Positions 1 through 5,614 of a stretch of 5,614 bases of DNA are shown here, piece after piece (position 1 is the stretch's first letter; each line of letters opens with the position of its first letter). Where the stretch lies: positions 380 to 5,993 of the forward strand of contig PMYA01000030.1 in the NCBI GenBank assembly GCA_003170935.1, given 5' to 3'. The DNA is from Methanobacteriota archaeon. Lineage in GTDB: Archaea > Halobacteriota > Bog-38 > Methanoflorentales > Methanoflorentaceae. The position numbers and the translations under genes are program-made. The notes under the pieces were generated by a model that had not been told where the DNA came from, did no database searches, and saw nothing but the letters and a program-made list of their open reading frames with translations.

Positions 1-1527
1 ATTCCGGTTAATGAACTGCGTTTGCGGAAGCTCAGCAAGTGAGATCATTTCCCCTTTTCGAGTGATAATCCCCTGTTGGCGCAAATAGCCTTTGACCAAG
101 GCAACGCCGTGCAATCCGAACTCTTTGATAAACTGAAGGTTGTATTCTCCAGAGGCACTTAGGAGGTGAGTGCCAGCAATGTCTGCAACTCCCTTGCGGA
201 CCGCAACAAGCCCCCCTTGCGAGCCGACGTTGACGACTTTTACGTGCGGGGCTACGTCTTCAATCATCTGAAAGAGGATGTCTATCCCAACATCGTGGCT
301 CCCAATAAACATCAGATCTGTCTGTTCAAATTCTCCGAAAAGCGTGACCTCAACTTCTGCATTTTCATCAAGAATCTCTGTATGCTCTGGGATTTCTAGG
401 AATCCGTCAGACAGAAGCGCGGTTATCGCGTCAGAGCTCGCTAACACAGGATAAGCTAAGCCGCGAACGAGGTTCACGGGGACTAGCTGATGTCGTGGCT
501 CTGAGTGGACCTCAATGCCAAGTCGCGCACGTACCTTGCGTGACGGCTTTGCCCCCCCTCTTATGAAAGGATCGATAAAGACGTAATAGACCATGAGCGC
601 TGAGACAGGGTACCCCGGTAAGCCGAAGAACGGTTTGTTTTCAAGCTCAGCGATAATAAGTGGCTTTCCCGGTTTGATGCTCACGCCGTGTGCAAGCAGC
701 TTTCCTTTTTCGGCAATGCGATACACAACGTCACCTTGTCCCGCTGACGTGCTTCCAGAGGAGATTACCATATCGCATTCGTAAAGTGCGTTGGCTATCA
801 CGTGCTCAATCTGATCGATGTCATCTCTAACGATTCCGTAATAAAGTGGTTTCCCACCGCTTGCCTCGACGGCCGCCCCGATTGAATAAGTATTGACGTC
901 ATAAATCTTGCCAGGCGTCAGCGCTGATCCAGGAGGCACGACCTCATTGCCGGTCGCCAGAATACCTACCCGTGGCGCTTCGAAAACATTAACCTCGCAA
1001 CAACCAATCGTTGCCAAGGCTCCGATCTCTCTTTCAGTGAGAACGGCTCCGCGGCGCAGCACAAGCTCTCCTACCATCACGTCAGAGCCAGCTGATATCA
1101 CGTTTTCGTGGACGGTAACTGGCTTCTTTATGGCGATGCCCGTTGCTTCGACGTCGACGTGTTCGACCATGACTTCAGCGTTGGCGCCCTTGGGCATCAT
1201 CGCGCCAGTGGCAATTTCAACAGCCTGCCCGGGATGCACCTCGATTGTAGGTAAGATACCAGCCTCTATGGAACCTAAGAGCGGCAGTCGCACCGTGGCA
1301 TCCTCTCTAGCAGAATAAGTATCGCGCGCGATTAGGGCGAATCCATCCATTGCTGCCCTATCGAAGGACGGAACGTCCACGTGTGATGTGACATCATGAG
1401 CGAGGGTTCGTCCCAAAGCACGCTGCAGCGCCACCTTTTCAGTTCGGCGCACTAGTTTAAGTCCCCTAATGATCTCGTGAGCCTGTTCGACGCTTATTAG
1501 CTCTCTGAACTCTTTTCGTGTATCCAT
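1..1527 (-). CDS. moeA: MoeA-type molybdopterin molybdenumtransferase fused to a PBP-like domain (C-terminus beyond left edge)
   Basis: This frame is open for 509 codons from the ATG at 1527-1525 and leaves the window without a stop. Residues 1 to about 345 are a MoeA unit, which inserts molybdate or tungstate into adenylated molybdopterin in the cytoplasm. Visible MoeA landmarks are AAMDGFA (Asp61), ATGAMMPKGA (Thr108), TGNEV (Glu195), SGSTSAGQGD (Asp266) and GLPGYPVSA (Pro304, Pro307). From about residue 345 the protein turns into the periplasmic-binding-protein-like domain (LysR-substrate-like, COG1910 type) found fused to MoeA in many archaea. Its marks are VGSQGGLVAV, ADIAGTHLL, VKGYLRQQG and the closing QFINRN. 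Full-length relatives have roughly 620-650 residues, so perhaps 110-140 are missing. It starts 13 bases after the canonical moeA stop, with only a weak GGGT-like site, so co-transcription is likely. The fused domain resembles oxyanion binders, but its ligand is not shown here. The metal-loop motif GSTSAGQGD differs from the GGTSVG form in the neighbour. Confidence 0.93.
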   Translation of the reverse strand, partial: MDTRKEFRELISVEQAHEIIRGLKLVRRTEKVALQRALGRTLAHDVTSHVDVPSFDRAAMDGFALIARDTYSAREDATVRLPLLGSIEAGILPTIEVHPGQAVEIATGAMMPKGANAEVMVEHVDVEATGIAIKKPVTVHENVISAGSDVMVGELVLRRGAVLTEREIGALATIGCCEVNVFEAPRVGILATGNEVVPPGSALTPGKIYDVNTYSIGAAVEASGGKPLYYGIVRDDIDQIEHVIANALYECDMVISSGSTSAGQGDVVYRIAEKGKLLAHGVSIKPGKPLIIAELENKPFFGLPGYPVSALMVYYVFIDPFIRGGAKPSRKVRARLGIEVHSEPRHQLVPVNLVRGLAYPVLASSDAITALLSDGFLEIPEHTEILDENAEVEVTLFGEFEQTDLMFIGSHDVGIDILFQMIEDVAPHVKVVNVGSQGGLVAVRKGVADIAGTHLLSASGEYNLQFIKEFGLHGVALVKGYLRQQGIITRKGEMISLAELPQTQFINRN

Positions 1528-1540
1528 AATTACCCGATGG

Positions 1541-2713
1541 TCAGTCAAATAGAACAACCTCTACCTGTTGCCCCTCATCATACCCTTCGACATTTTCAGG
1601 AATGATAACGAACCCGTCTGCTTTGGCCATGGAGCTGAGTATGCCCGATCCTGATATCATAATGGGCTCAACGTGTTCATCCCGCAGTGCTACGCGTGCA
1701 TACGTTCGTGAACCAGGTTTACTAGTGAGCTTGCCAGCCAGCGTGCCAGTCACTGTCCGCTCAAATTCCCGTTCGACATGGGCAAGTCGATTGATCGCCG
1801 GCTTTGCAAACGCATATGAAGCGACGAGACAGGCAACCGGAAATCCGGGTAGACACGCTATGGGCGTATCCTCAACAAAACCGAGCGCCGTCGGTTTTCC
1901 AGGACTGATCGCGATCCCGTGTACCAAAACCTTGCCAAGCTTCTGCACCGCCTCTGAAACGAGGTCCCGAATCCCAACGGACGTTCCTCCTGTGGTCAGT
2001 ATAAGGTCGGCGTCCGTATCCCGCAACAACGCCGCTTCAACGAGCTCCCGCACGTCAGGAACGATGTTTCGATAGCGGTACCGTGCCCCCCACTGTTCAA
2101 CGAGGAGCGCGTTCATCAGGCCGTTTGTCTCGACAACCTCCCCTTCTGCGGGCGAACCCCCCACGAGTTCCTCTCCGGTCGGTATGATCGCCACGTCTGG
2201 TCGCCTGTAAACGGTCACGTCCGGGACCTCAAGGGCAGCAAGCAGGCCGATATCCGCCGGCCGCAGGCGATGACCGGGATGAAAAATGAGCTCACCGCGA
2301 CCCACGTCCTCGCCTTTCAGACCAACGTTTTCGAACGGATGCGCCTGCGCCCTAATCTCAGCGACGTCGTCGAGACGTTCGACATCTTCTACCATCACCA
2401 CGGCATCTGCCTGGTCCGGCATTTTCGAGCCGGTATGCACCCGAGAGACCACGCCACGTCTCACGTCATCACCAATTTTCAGGGCGACTGGAGAACGCTC
2501 ACTCGCCCCCAACGTATCATCGGCAACGACCGCATAACCGTCCATAGCTGCCCGCCGATAGTTAGGTTCGTCTCGTGGCGCTATGATCTGGCTGGCAAGC
2601 ACCCTCCCTCTAGCCGCTCGAATGGGTGTGACCTCGGTGTCTTCGATAGGCACGATCGCGTTTAGGAACATATCTAACGCTACTCCAAACGGAGTTCGTT
2701 TTTTGAATATCAT
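1541..2713 (-). CDS. moeA: Molybdopterin molybdenumtransferase MoeA (canonical, single unit)
   Basis: The protein has 390 residues, the normal MoeA length. It catalyses metal insertion into MPT-AMP, the last common step of molybdenum or tungsten cofactor synthesis. Expected motifs occur in order: RRAAMDGYAV (Asp58), HTGSKMP (Thr94), GEDV (Asp136), TGEEL (Glu182), TTGGTSVGIRD (Asp250), CLPGFPVA (Pro289, Pro292), then a C-terminal beta-barrel (domain IV) ending QVEVVLFD. The frame stays open upstream to an ATG at 2884, but that extension reads through the divergent regulator and has no MoeA character. The ATG at 2713 places the MoeA start a normal distance before the first motif. A TATA-like element about 30 bases upstream fits a leaderless or very short-leader archaeal transcript. 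It is first in a probable two-gene unit with the MoeA-PBP fusion, and is clearly diverged from it in sequence, so this is not a recent duplication. Whether the two are specialised for Mo and W is speculation. Confidence 0.95.
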   Translation of the reverse strand: MIFKKRTPFGVALDMFLNAIVPIEDTEVTPIRAARGRVLASQIIAPRDEPNYRRAAMDGYAVVADDTLGASERSPVALKIGDDVRRGVVSRVHTGSKMPDQADAVVMVEDVERLDDVAEIRAQAHPFENVGLKGEDVGRGELIFHPGHRLRPADIGLLAALEVPDVTVYRRPDVAIIPTGEELVGGSPAEGEVVETNGLMNALLVEQWGARYRYRNIVPDVRELVEAALLRDTDADLILTTGGTSVGIRDLVSEAVQKLGKVLVHGIAISPGKPTALGFVEDTPIACLPGFPVACLVASYAFAKPAINRLAHVEREFERTVTGTLAGKLTSKPGSRTYARVALRDEHVEPIMISGSGILSSMAKADGFVIIPENVEGYDEGQQVEVVLFD

Positions 2714-2739
2714 CGTTACCGTTAAGTGTGCTCGTGCGC

Positions 2740-2750
2740 TATTATACCTT
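2740..2750 (-). promoter_or_regulatory. Candidate TATA box of the moeA operon
   Basis: Read on the minus strand this is AAGGTATAATA. Its centre is about 31 bases from the moeA ATG at 2713, the spacing expected of an archaeal TATA box that drives a leaderless or nearly leaderless transcript. It lies in the 43-base gap shared with the divergent modE-like gene, so a repressor here would affect both directions. It is too close to the modE ATG (2757) to serve that gene as a TATA box. The TATAAT string would also pass for a bacterial -10, but no -35 partner stands out. Confidence 0.4.
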
Positions 2751-2756
2751 ACGAAC

Positions 2757-3092
2757 ATGAGAATCAGACCGCGTTTCAAGCTTTGGTTTGTCGATGAAGA
2801 AGGGGAATACGTTTTTGGCCTTGGCACGATGGGACTTCTTGCTGAAATCGATCGACTAGGCTCCATAAGTGCTGCAACGCGCAAGCTCGGGATGTCCTAC
2901 CGCTACGCTCTAGAACGGATAACCATCGTCGAAAAACGACTTGGTCGTCAACTTGTGGACAGGAAGCGAGGTGGCAAAGAAGGAGGGGGGGCCAAGCTGA
3001 CCGCGTTAGGCTTTGAGGTTCTCGCGGATTACCGTGGTATGGAAGGGTCGTTGAACCAGCTCACGAAAATGTACGTAGACCTCAGTGATTGA
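2757..3092 (+). CDS. modE: ModE-like winged helix-turn-helix transcriptional regulator (DNA-binding domain only)
   Basis: This 111-residue protein matches the N-terminal DNA-binding domain of ModE, the molybdenum-responsive regulator. Visible marks are PRFKLWF at 5-11, the helix-turn-helix around GSISAA (35-40) and GMSYRYA (45-51), and the glycine-rich wing KEGGGAKLT (74-82) that typifies the family. Full-length E. coli ModE has about 260 residues, with two molybdate-binding (TOBE/Mop) repeats after this domain. Here the protein stops about 30 residues after the wing, so it has no recognisable metal-binding part. Short ModE-like proteins of this kind are common in archaea. The frame is open further upstream, but the ATG at 2757 is where family similarity begins; the upstream part is antisense to moeA. 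No Shine-Dalgarno sequence precedes it, so a leaderless transcript is likely. It is divergent from moeA and followed by fdhAB, so it probably controls one or both. Target and effector are inferred, not seen. Confidence 0.88.
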   Translation: MRIRPRFKLWFVDEEGEYVFGLGTMGLLAEIDRLGSISAATRKLGMSYRYALERITIVEKRLGRQLVDRKRGGKEGGGAKLTALGFEVLADYRGMEGSLNQLTKMYVDLSD

Positions 3093-3152
3093 TCGTCGTC
3101 AGGTTAAGCTGCCTGAAACGGTAGGATAACTCGCGACTTTATTATTATCTTA

Positions 3153-3162
3153 TACAATTGTA
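3153..3162. repeat. Perfect 10-bp palindrome
   Basis: TACAATTGTA is self-complementary over all ten bases and is followed at once by the 6-bp palindrome GCTAGC at 3163-3168. It lies 60 bases after the modE stop. The overlapping CTTATACAAT could be a TATA-like element, but it is about 280 bases from fdhA. An operator role is only a possibility; about one such palindrome per kilobase is expected by chance. Confidence 0.4.
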
Positions 3163-3201
3163 GCTAGCGCTTTCTTGACAGTGTATGCTGGCAAGCATTC
3201 C

Positions 3202-3217
3202 TGTGAGGAACCACACA
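3202..3217. repeat. Imperfect 16-bp inverted repeat
   Basis: TGTGAGGAACCACACA pairs at six of seven positions around a central AA. The single mismatch is A3206 against A3213. It has the size and symmetry of a dimeric regulator site, but no known family is assigned. Confidence 0.35.
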
Positions 3218-3221
3218 CAAG

Positions 3222-3281
3222 AGATCTCATTGGCAAAGCAGTAATGGCTTAACACGATAGCAAGTTGGCTTTTTGAGATCT
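3222..3281. repeat. Spaced inverted repeat AGATCTCA / TGAGATCT
   Basis: The 8-base arms are at 3222-3229 and 3274-3281, separated by 44 bases. The left arm is also part of the 8-bp palindrome GAGATCTC (3221-3228). The arms could form the foot of an RNA stem or a pair of protein sites. Nothing in the loop matches a known RNA family that I recognise. Confidence 0.35.
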
Positions 3282-3320
3282 GGTCCTTGACTGGCAAACC
3301 CCGGCCTCTCCTCGCTCCAA

Positions 3321-3346
3321 ATAACTCGTTATAAGCCTATAATAAC
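3321..3346. promoter_or_regulatory. Cluster of GTTAT/ATAAC half-sites upstream of fdhA
   Basis: Three half-sites lie close together: ATAAC at 3321-3325, CGTTAT at 3327-3332 and ATAAC at 3342-3346. The first two form a palindrome with a 2-base centre. TTATA (3329-3333) and TATAA (3338-3342) form another around AGCC. The half-sites match those of the perfect palindrome at 3368-3379. The centre of the first palindrome is 47 bases from the centre of that one. They resemble the CGTTAT element of ModE operators and may be an upstream operator, or simply an AT-rich promoter segment. Confidence 0.4.
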
Positions 3347-3367
3347 ATTGAATTTAAGATGCCTTGG

Positions 3368-3379
3368 CGTTATATAACG
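3368..3379. promoter_or_regulatory. Perfect 12-bp palindrome CGTTATATAACG: candidate ModE-type operator over the fdhA TATA box
   Basis: The element is self-complementary over all 12 bases. CGTTATAT is, as I recall, the half-site of the E. coli ModE operator at the mod operon. Its core TTATATAA is also a good archaeal TATA box, centred about 65 bases before the fdhA ATG. That would put transcription start near 3400 with a leader of roughly 40 bases. A protein bound here would compete with TBP, which suggests repression. With a modE-like gene immediately upstream the link is attractive, but it is inferred from sequence only. Confidence 0.5.
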
Positions 3380-3386
3380 TCCGTCA

Positions 3387-3428
3387 ATCTCCTAAATTGA
3401 ATATTTTAGTTGAAAAAGAACAGGAGAT
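3387..3428 (+). promoter_or_regulatory. Possible fdhA leader structure able to mask the ribosome binding site
   Basis: ATCTCCT at 3387-3393 is fully complementary to AGGAGAT at 3422-3428, which abuts the fdhA ribosome binding site. In competition, TCAAT (3384-3388) can pair with ATTGA (3396-3400), leaving CTCCTAA in a 7-base loop. If transcription starts upstream of 3384, pairing could affect access to the start. The helices are short, so this is tentative. Confidence 0.25.
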
Positions 3429-3433
3429 GGGAG
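3429..3433 (+). promoter_or_regulatory. fdhA ribosome binding site that decides the start
   Basis: GGGAG ends five bases before the ATG at 3439. A second match, AGGAG at 3422-3426, touches the alternative in-frame ATG at 3427 with no spacer and so could not serve it. This favours the start at 3439, which also gives the N-terminus usual for methanogen FdhA. Confidence 0.6.
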
Positions 3434-3438
3434 AGAAT

Positions 3439-5478
3439 ATGAATTTCAATTATGTACCAACGACGTGCCCTTATTGCGGCTGTGGTTGTGGATTGAACCT
3501 TGTCGTTCAAGAGGGAAAACTTGTCGGGGTTGAACCCTGGAAACGACATCCGGTTAACGAGGGCAAACTCTGTCCAAAGGGGCTCGCGTGCGACGAATTC
3601 GTTCACAGTCCAGATCGACTTACTGTGCCGCTAATCAAAAAAGATGGTAAGTTCGTCGAGTCTACGTGGGAAGAAGCCCTGACCTTAGTTGCTTCGAAAT
3701 TAAAGGCAACGCAGGATCAGTACGGGCCTAATTCGGTGGCGTTTCTATCTTCTGCGAGGACAACAAACGAAGAGAACTACTTGATGAACAAGCTGGCGAG
3801 AACGGGCTTCCACACTAACTACCTTGATCACTGTGCGCGGCTGTGCCACGGTCCCACGGTAGCCGGACTCGCAAAGTCGTTCGGCTCTGGAGCGATGACT
3901 AACTCCATTGCCGACATTGTAGAAGCTAACTGCATATTCATCATCGGCTCGAACACCATGGAGCAGCATCCACTCATCGGTAGAAGTGTCATCCGAGCAA
4001 AAGAGAAGGGAGCGAAGATAATCGTCGCTGACCCAAGGTTTTCAACCACCGCAAAATTAGCAGATATCTACGTGCCCTTCAAACCAGGCACTGACGTCGC
4101 GCTTCTGAACTCGATGATGTATTGGATCATTAAGGAAGGAAAAGAAGACAAAGAATTCATCGCTGAGCGCACGAAGGGATTCGAGGAACTAAAGGCGACC
4201 GTTGAGAATTACGCAGACGTTCAAGACATAACATATGTACCGCCCGAACTCGTTAAGGAAATAGCCTTGGCCTACGCAGACGCAGACGCCACGGCTTTAA
4301 TTTACTCAATGGGGATCACGCAGCATACCACGGGCACGGACAACGTGCTTTCAACTTCTAACATTGCGATGCTGACGGGCAACATCGGCAGGCCCGGCAC
4401 GGGTGTTAATCCGTTGAGAGGACAGAACAACGTACAAGGAGCGTGCGATATGGGGGCGCTGCCTGTCGTGTACTCAGGATACCAATCCGTGGCCGTTGAT
4501 GCAGCACGCCAGAAAATGGAAGAGTTCTGGGGAGTTACAGACTTGCCTGCGGTGGGCGGTCTGACCGTCACTGAGATGCTAGGAGCCGCCGGCGATGAGA
4601 TCAAGAACTTGTATATCGTCGGAGAGAATCCGATGATGTCAGACCCGGACCTCACCCACGCCGCTGAGTGTCTTAAGAAGCTCGATTTCCTCGTAGTCCA
4701 AGACATCTTCCTAACTGAGACAGGTGAACTCGCAGATGTTGTACTACCAGGCGCGTGTTGGGCGGAAAAGGAAGGCACGTTTACGAGCACTGAAAGACGC
4801 GTGAACCGCGTTAGAAAGGCAGTTGAGCCACCCGGCGAAGCAAAGGCTGACTGGGAAATCATTTGTGCCCTTGCCAACAAGTTAGAGATCCCTGGTTTCA
4901 ACTTCGAGAGCGCCGAACAGATATTCGAAGAAGTCAGACAATGTACGCCGCAATACGCGGGAATGACCTACGCACGGCTGGAAAAGCCAGAAGCACTACA
5001 TTGGCCGTGTCCAACCGAAGAACATCCCGGAACGCCGATTCTCCACACAGCGAAGTTTTCAGCGCCTGATGGACTAGGAACCTTCTTCGGAATTGAATGG
5101 AGGCCACCTGCAGAAGTGACTGATGCGGACTATCCGTTCATCCTCACTACCGGGCGTATTTTGTTCCACTACCACACCGGAACTATGACGAGGCGATCGC
5201 CGACGCTCGACCATGAAGTTCCAACGGGATACGTTGAGATCAGTCCGGAAGACGCAGCTGAACTTGGCATAGCTAAGGGAGACATGGTAAAGGTGCGAAC
5301 GCGACGCGGCGAGGTCACAACACCTGCCAAGGTCACAAAAGATATTCCAAAAGGGATACTCTTTATGCCGTTCCACTTCAAGGAAGCGCCAGCGAACATG
5401 CTGACAAATACTGCTCTCGATATACCTTCTAAGATGCCTGAGCTTAAGGTCTGCGCAGCGGCTGTTGAAGCCGCTTAA
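3439..5478 (+). CDS. fdhA: Formate dehydrogenase alpha subunit, molybdopterin-containing, cysteine form (F420-linked type)
   Basis: This 679-residue member of the DMSO-reductase/formate dehydrogenase family oxidises formate to CO2 (or the reverse) at a bis-molybdopterin-guanine-dinucleotide Mo or W centre. The N-terminal [4Fe-4S] site is Cys10, Cys13, Cys17 and Cys45, with the conserved KG next to it at Lys47. The active-site loop [13 protein letters not shown] has Cys136 as metal ligand, encoded by TGC at 3844, where E. coli FdhF has selenocysteine; the catalytic His137 follows. [13 protein letters not shown] (Arg327 onward) is the conserved arginine segment. ENPMMSDPD (396-404) and the [13 protein letters not shown] block (from 436) bind cofactor. 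The dinucleotide-binding domain runs from YPFILTTGR (about 565) to the end. No twin-arginine signal is present, so the enzyme is cytoplasmic. Length and N-terminus match methanogen FdhA; an extra Cys15 lies inside the cluster motif. The frame extends to a TTG at 3364, but that part is promoter-like. fdhB follows after 14 bases, indicating an operon. Confidence 0.96.
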   Translation: MNFNYVPTTCPYCGCGCGLNLVVQEGKLVGVEPWKRHPVNEGKLCPKGLACDEFVHSPDRLTVPLIKKDGKFVESTWEEALTLVASKLKATQDQYGPNSVAFLSSARTTNEENYLMNKLARTGFHTNYLDHCARLCHGPTVAGLAKSFGSGAMTNSIADIVEANCIFIIGSNTMEQHPLIGRSVIRAKEKGAKIIVADPRFSTTAKLADIYVPFKPGTDVALLNSMMYWIIKEGKEDKEFIAERTKGFEELKATVENYADVQDITYVPPELVKEIALAYADADATALIYSMGITQHTTGTDNVLSTSNIAMLTGNIGRPGTGVNPLRGQNNVQGACDMGALPVVYSGYQSVAVDAARQKMEEFWGVTDLPAVGGLTVTEMLGAAGDEIKNLYIVGENPMMSDPDLTHAAECLKKLDFLVVQDIFLTETGELADVVLPGACWAEKEGTFTSTERRVNRVRKAVEPPGEAKADWEIICALANKLEIPGFNFESAEQIFEEVRQCTPQYAGMTYARLEKPEALHWPCPTEEHPGTPILHTAKFSAPDGLGTFFGIEWRPPAEVTDADYPFILTTGRILFHYHTGTMTRRSPTLDHEVPTGYVEISPEDAAELGIAKGDMVKVRTRRGEVTTPAKVTKDIPKGILFMPFHFKEAPANMLTNTALDIPSKMPELKVCAAAVEAA

Positions 5479-5487
5479 AGGAGGCGA
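5479..5487 (+). promoter_or_regulatory. Strong ribosome binding site of fdhB
   Basis: AGGAGGCGA starts right after the fdhA stop and lies close to the full anti-Shine-Dalgarno complement. Eight bases separate AGGAGG from the ATG at 5493. It is much stronger than the fdhA site and suggests efficient translation of the partner subunit from the shared transcript. Confidence 0.8.
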
Positions 5488-5492
5488 CGAAA

Positions 5493-5614
5493 ATGGTTAA
5501 CGTAGGCGATATGTTCTACGCGCAAGCGTCGGACAGCGCCATTCAGCAGGGGGGCGAGTGTGGCGGCGCCGTGACGGCGACCCTCAAGTACCTACTTGAG
5601 AACAAGGTCGTCGA
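5493..5614 (+). CDS. fdhB: F420-linked formate dehydrogenase beta subunit, N-terminal fragment (runs off right edge)
   Basis: Only 40 codons lie in the window. They contain GGECGGAVT at residues 20-28 followed by an amphipathic stretch TLKYLLENKVV. This is the N-terminal signature of the FrhB/FdhB family, iron-sulfur flavoproteins that exchange electrons with coenzyme F420. With the alpha subunit 14 bases upstream, the natural reading is the beta subunit that couples formate oxidation to F420 reduction. The family usually has about 280-410 residues, so most of the protein, including its Fe-S and FAD sites, is unseen. Related beta subunits also serve other donors (hydrogenase, sulfite reductase, Hdr-linked proteins); the neighbour decides the assignment. 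Confidence 0.88.
   Translation, partial: MVNVGDMFYAQASDSAIQQGGECGGAVTATLKYLLENKVV

Larger units (their letters stand above)
3093..3438. other. Palindrome-rich intergenic region between modE and fdhA
   Basis: No convincing gene is present in these 346 bases. It holds a weak stem (TCAGG 3099-3103 with CCTGA 3112-3116) and a T/A-rich run at 3138-3152 just after modE, which may end that transcript. Next come a 10-bp palindrome at 3153-3162, an imperfect one at 3202-3217 and a spaced inverted pair at 3222-3281. A cluster of GTTAT/ATAAC half-sites lies at 3321-3379, and a short leader structure sits just before fdhA. These are described separately. I saw no tRNA, riboswitch core, CRISPR or insertion-sequence end. 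Confidence 0.7.

Noticed and set aside
908..1318. Plus-strand open frame of 136 codons, with similar ones at 166-399, 593-784, 1602-2075 and 2270-2665
   Set aside because: All are antisense to the two moeA genes, whose protein motifs are continuous through these stretches. The plus-strand translations show no family.
2714..2884. N-terminal extension of the canonical MoeA to an ATG at 2884
   Set aside because: The extra 57 residues are antisense to the modE-like coding region and lack MoeA similarity. The ATG at 2713 gives the standard length and a well-placed TATA box.
3187..3197. GCTGGCAAGCA, repeated at 2591-2601
   Set aside because: A few 11-base matches are expected by chance in a window this size, and the other copy is inside moeA coding sequence.
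3175..3203. TTGACA as a bacterial -35 promoter element
   Set aside because: No -10-like hexamer is found about 17 bases downstream, and the gene content points to an archaeon.
3202..3217. CRP/FNR-type binding site
   Set aside because: TGTGA is present, but the right half ACACA does not match TCACA well, and this family would be unusual in the inferred host. It is kept only as an unassigned inverted repeat.
3359..3400. Thirteen-codon open frame ([13 protein letters not shown]) before fdhA, considered as a leader peptide
   Set aside because: It spans the likely TATA box and ends near the predicted transcription start, has no ribosome binding site, and its length is unremarkable by chance.
3364..3438. 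Longer fdhA starting at TTG 3364, or at ATG 3427
   Set aside because: The first would translate through the candidate TATA box/operator. The second has its AGGAG directly adjacent with no spacer. The start at 3439 has a spaced ribosome binding site and the family-typical N-terminus.
4302..4901. Minus-strand open frame of 199 codons inside fdhA
   Set aside because: It lies wholly antisense to a confidently assigned gene and has low-complexity, Ser/Pro-rich composition with no recognisable domain. It is a shadow of the fdhA reading frame.

Overview
The window looks archaeal, most likely from a euryarchaeon of the methanogen or methane/alkane-oxidising type. The main reason is the fdhA-fdhB pair. 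The large subunit closely follows the methanogen formate dehydrogenase pattern, and the next gene opens with the GECGGAVT signature of the coenzyme F420-linked beta subunit. A MoeA fused to a periplasmic-binding-protein-like domain and a one-domain ModE-type regulator also fit. No rRNA, tRNA or other taxon marker is present, so the lineage within archaea is not resolved and a bacterium that acquired such genes is not excluded.

Layout. On the minus strand, two non-identical moeA-type genes lie in tandem: a canonical MoeA (2713 to 1541), then 13 bases later a MoeA-PBP fusion starting at 1527 and running off the left edge. Only 43 bases separate the canonical moeA from a divergent plus-strand gene (2757-3092) encoding a 111-residue ModE-like winged-helix protein without a molybdate-binding domain. 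A 346-base gap rich in palindromes (3093-3438) follows. It contains a perfect 12-bp palindrome, CGTTATATAACG, that resembles the ModE operator half-site and overlaps a plausible TATA box. Then come fdhA (3439-5478, cysteine form) and the first 40 codons of fdhB (5493 to the right edge), preceded by a strong ribosome binding site.

How the genes fit together. The cluster reads as a molybdenum/tungsten module. The two MoeA proteins would insert the metal into molybdopterin. FdhA is a consumer of the finished dinucleotide cofactor, and FdhB would pass electrons between formate and F420. The ModE-like protein sits between producer and consumer genes, next to a candidate operator. The least settled points are how a ModE without a sensor domain detects metal, why two MoeA types are kept together, and whether the palindromes before fdhA are its operators. 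None of the individual genes is of an unknown family.
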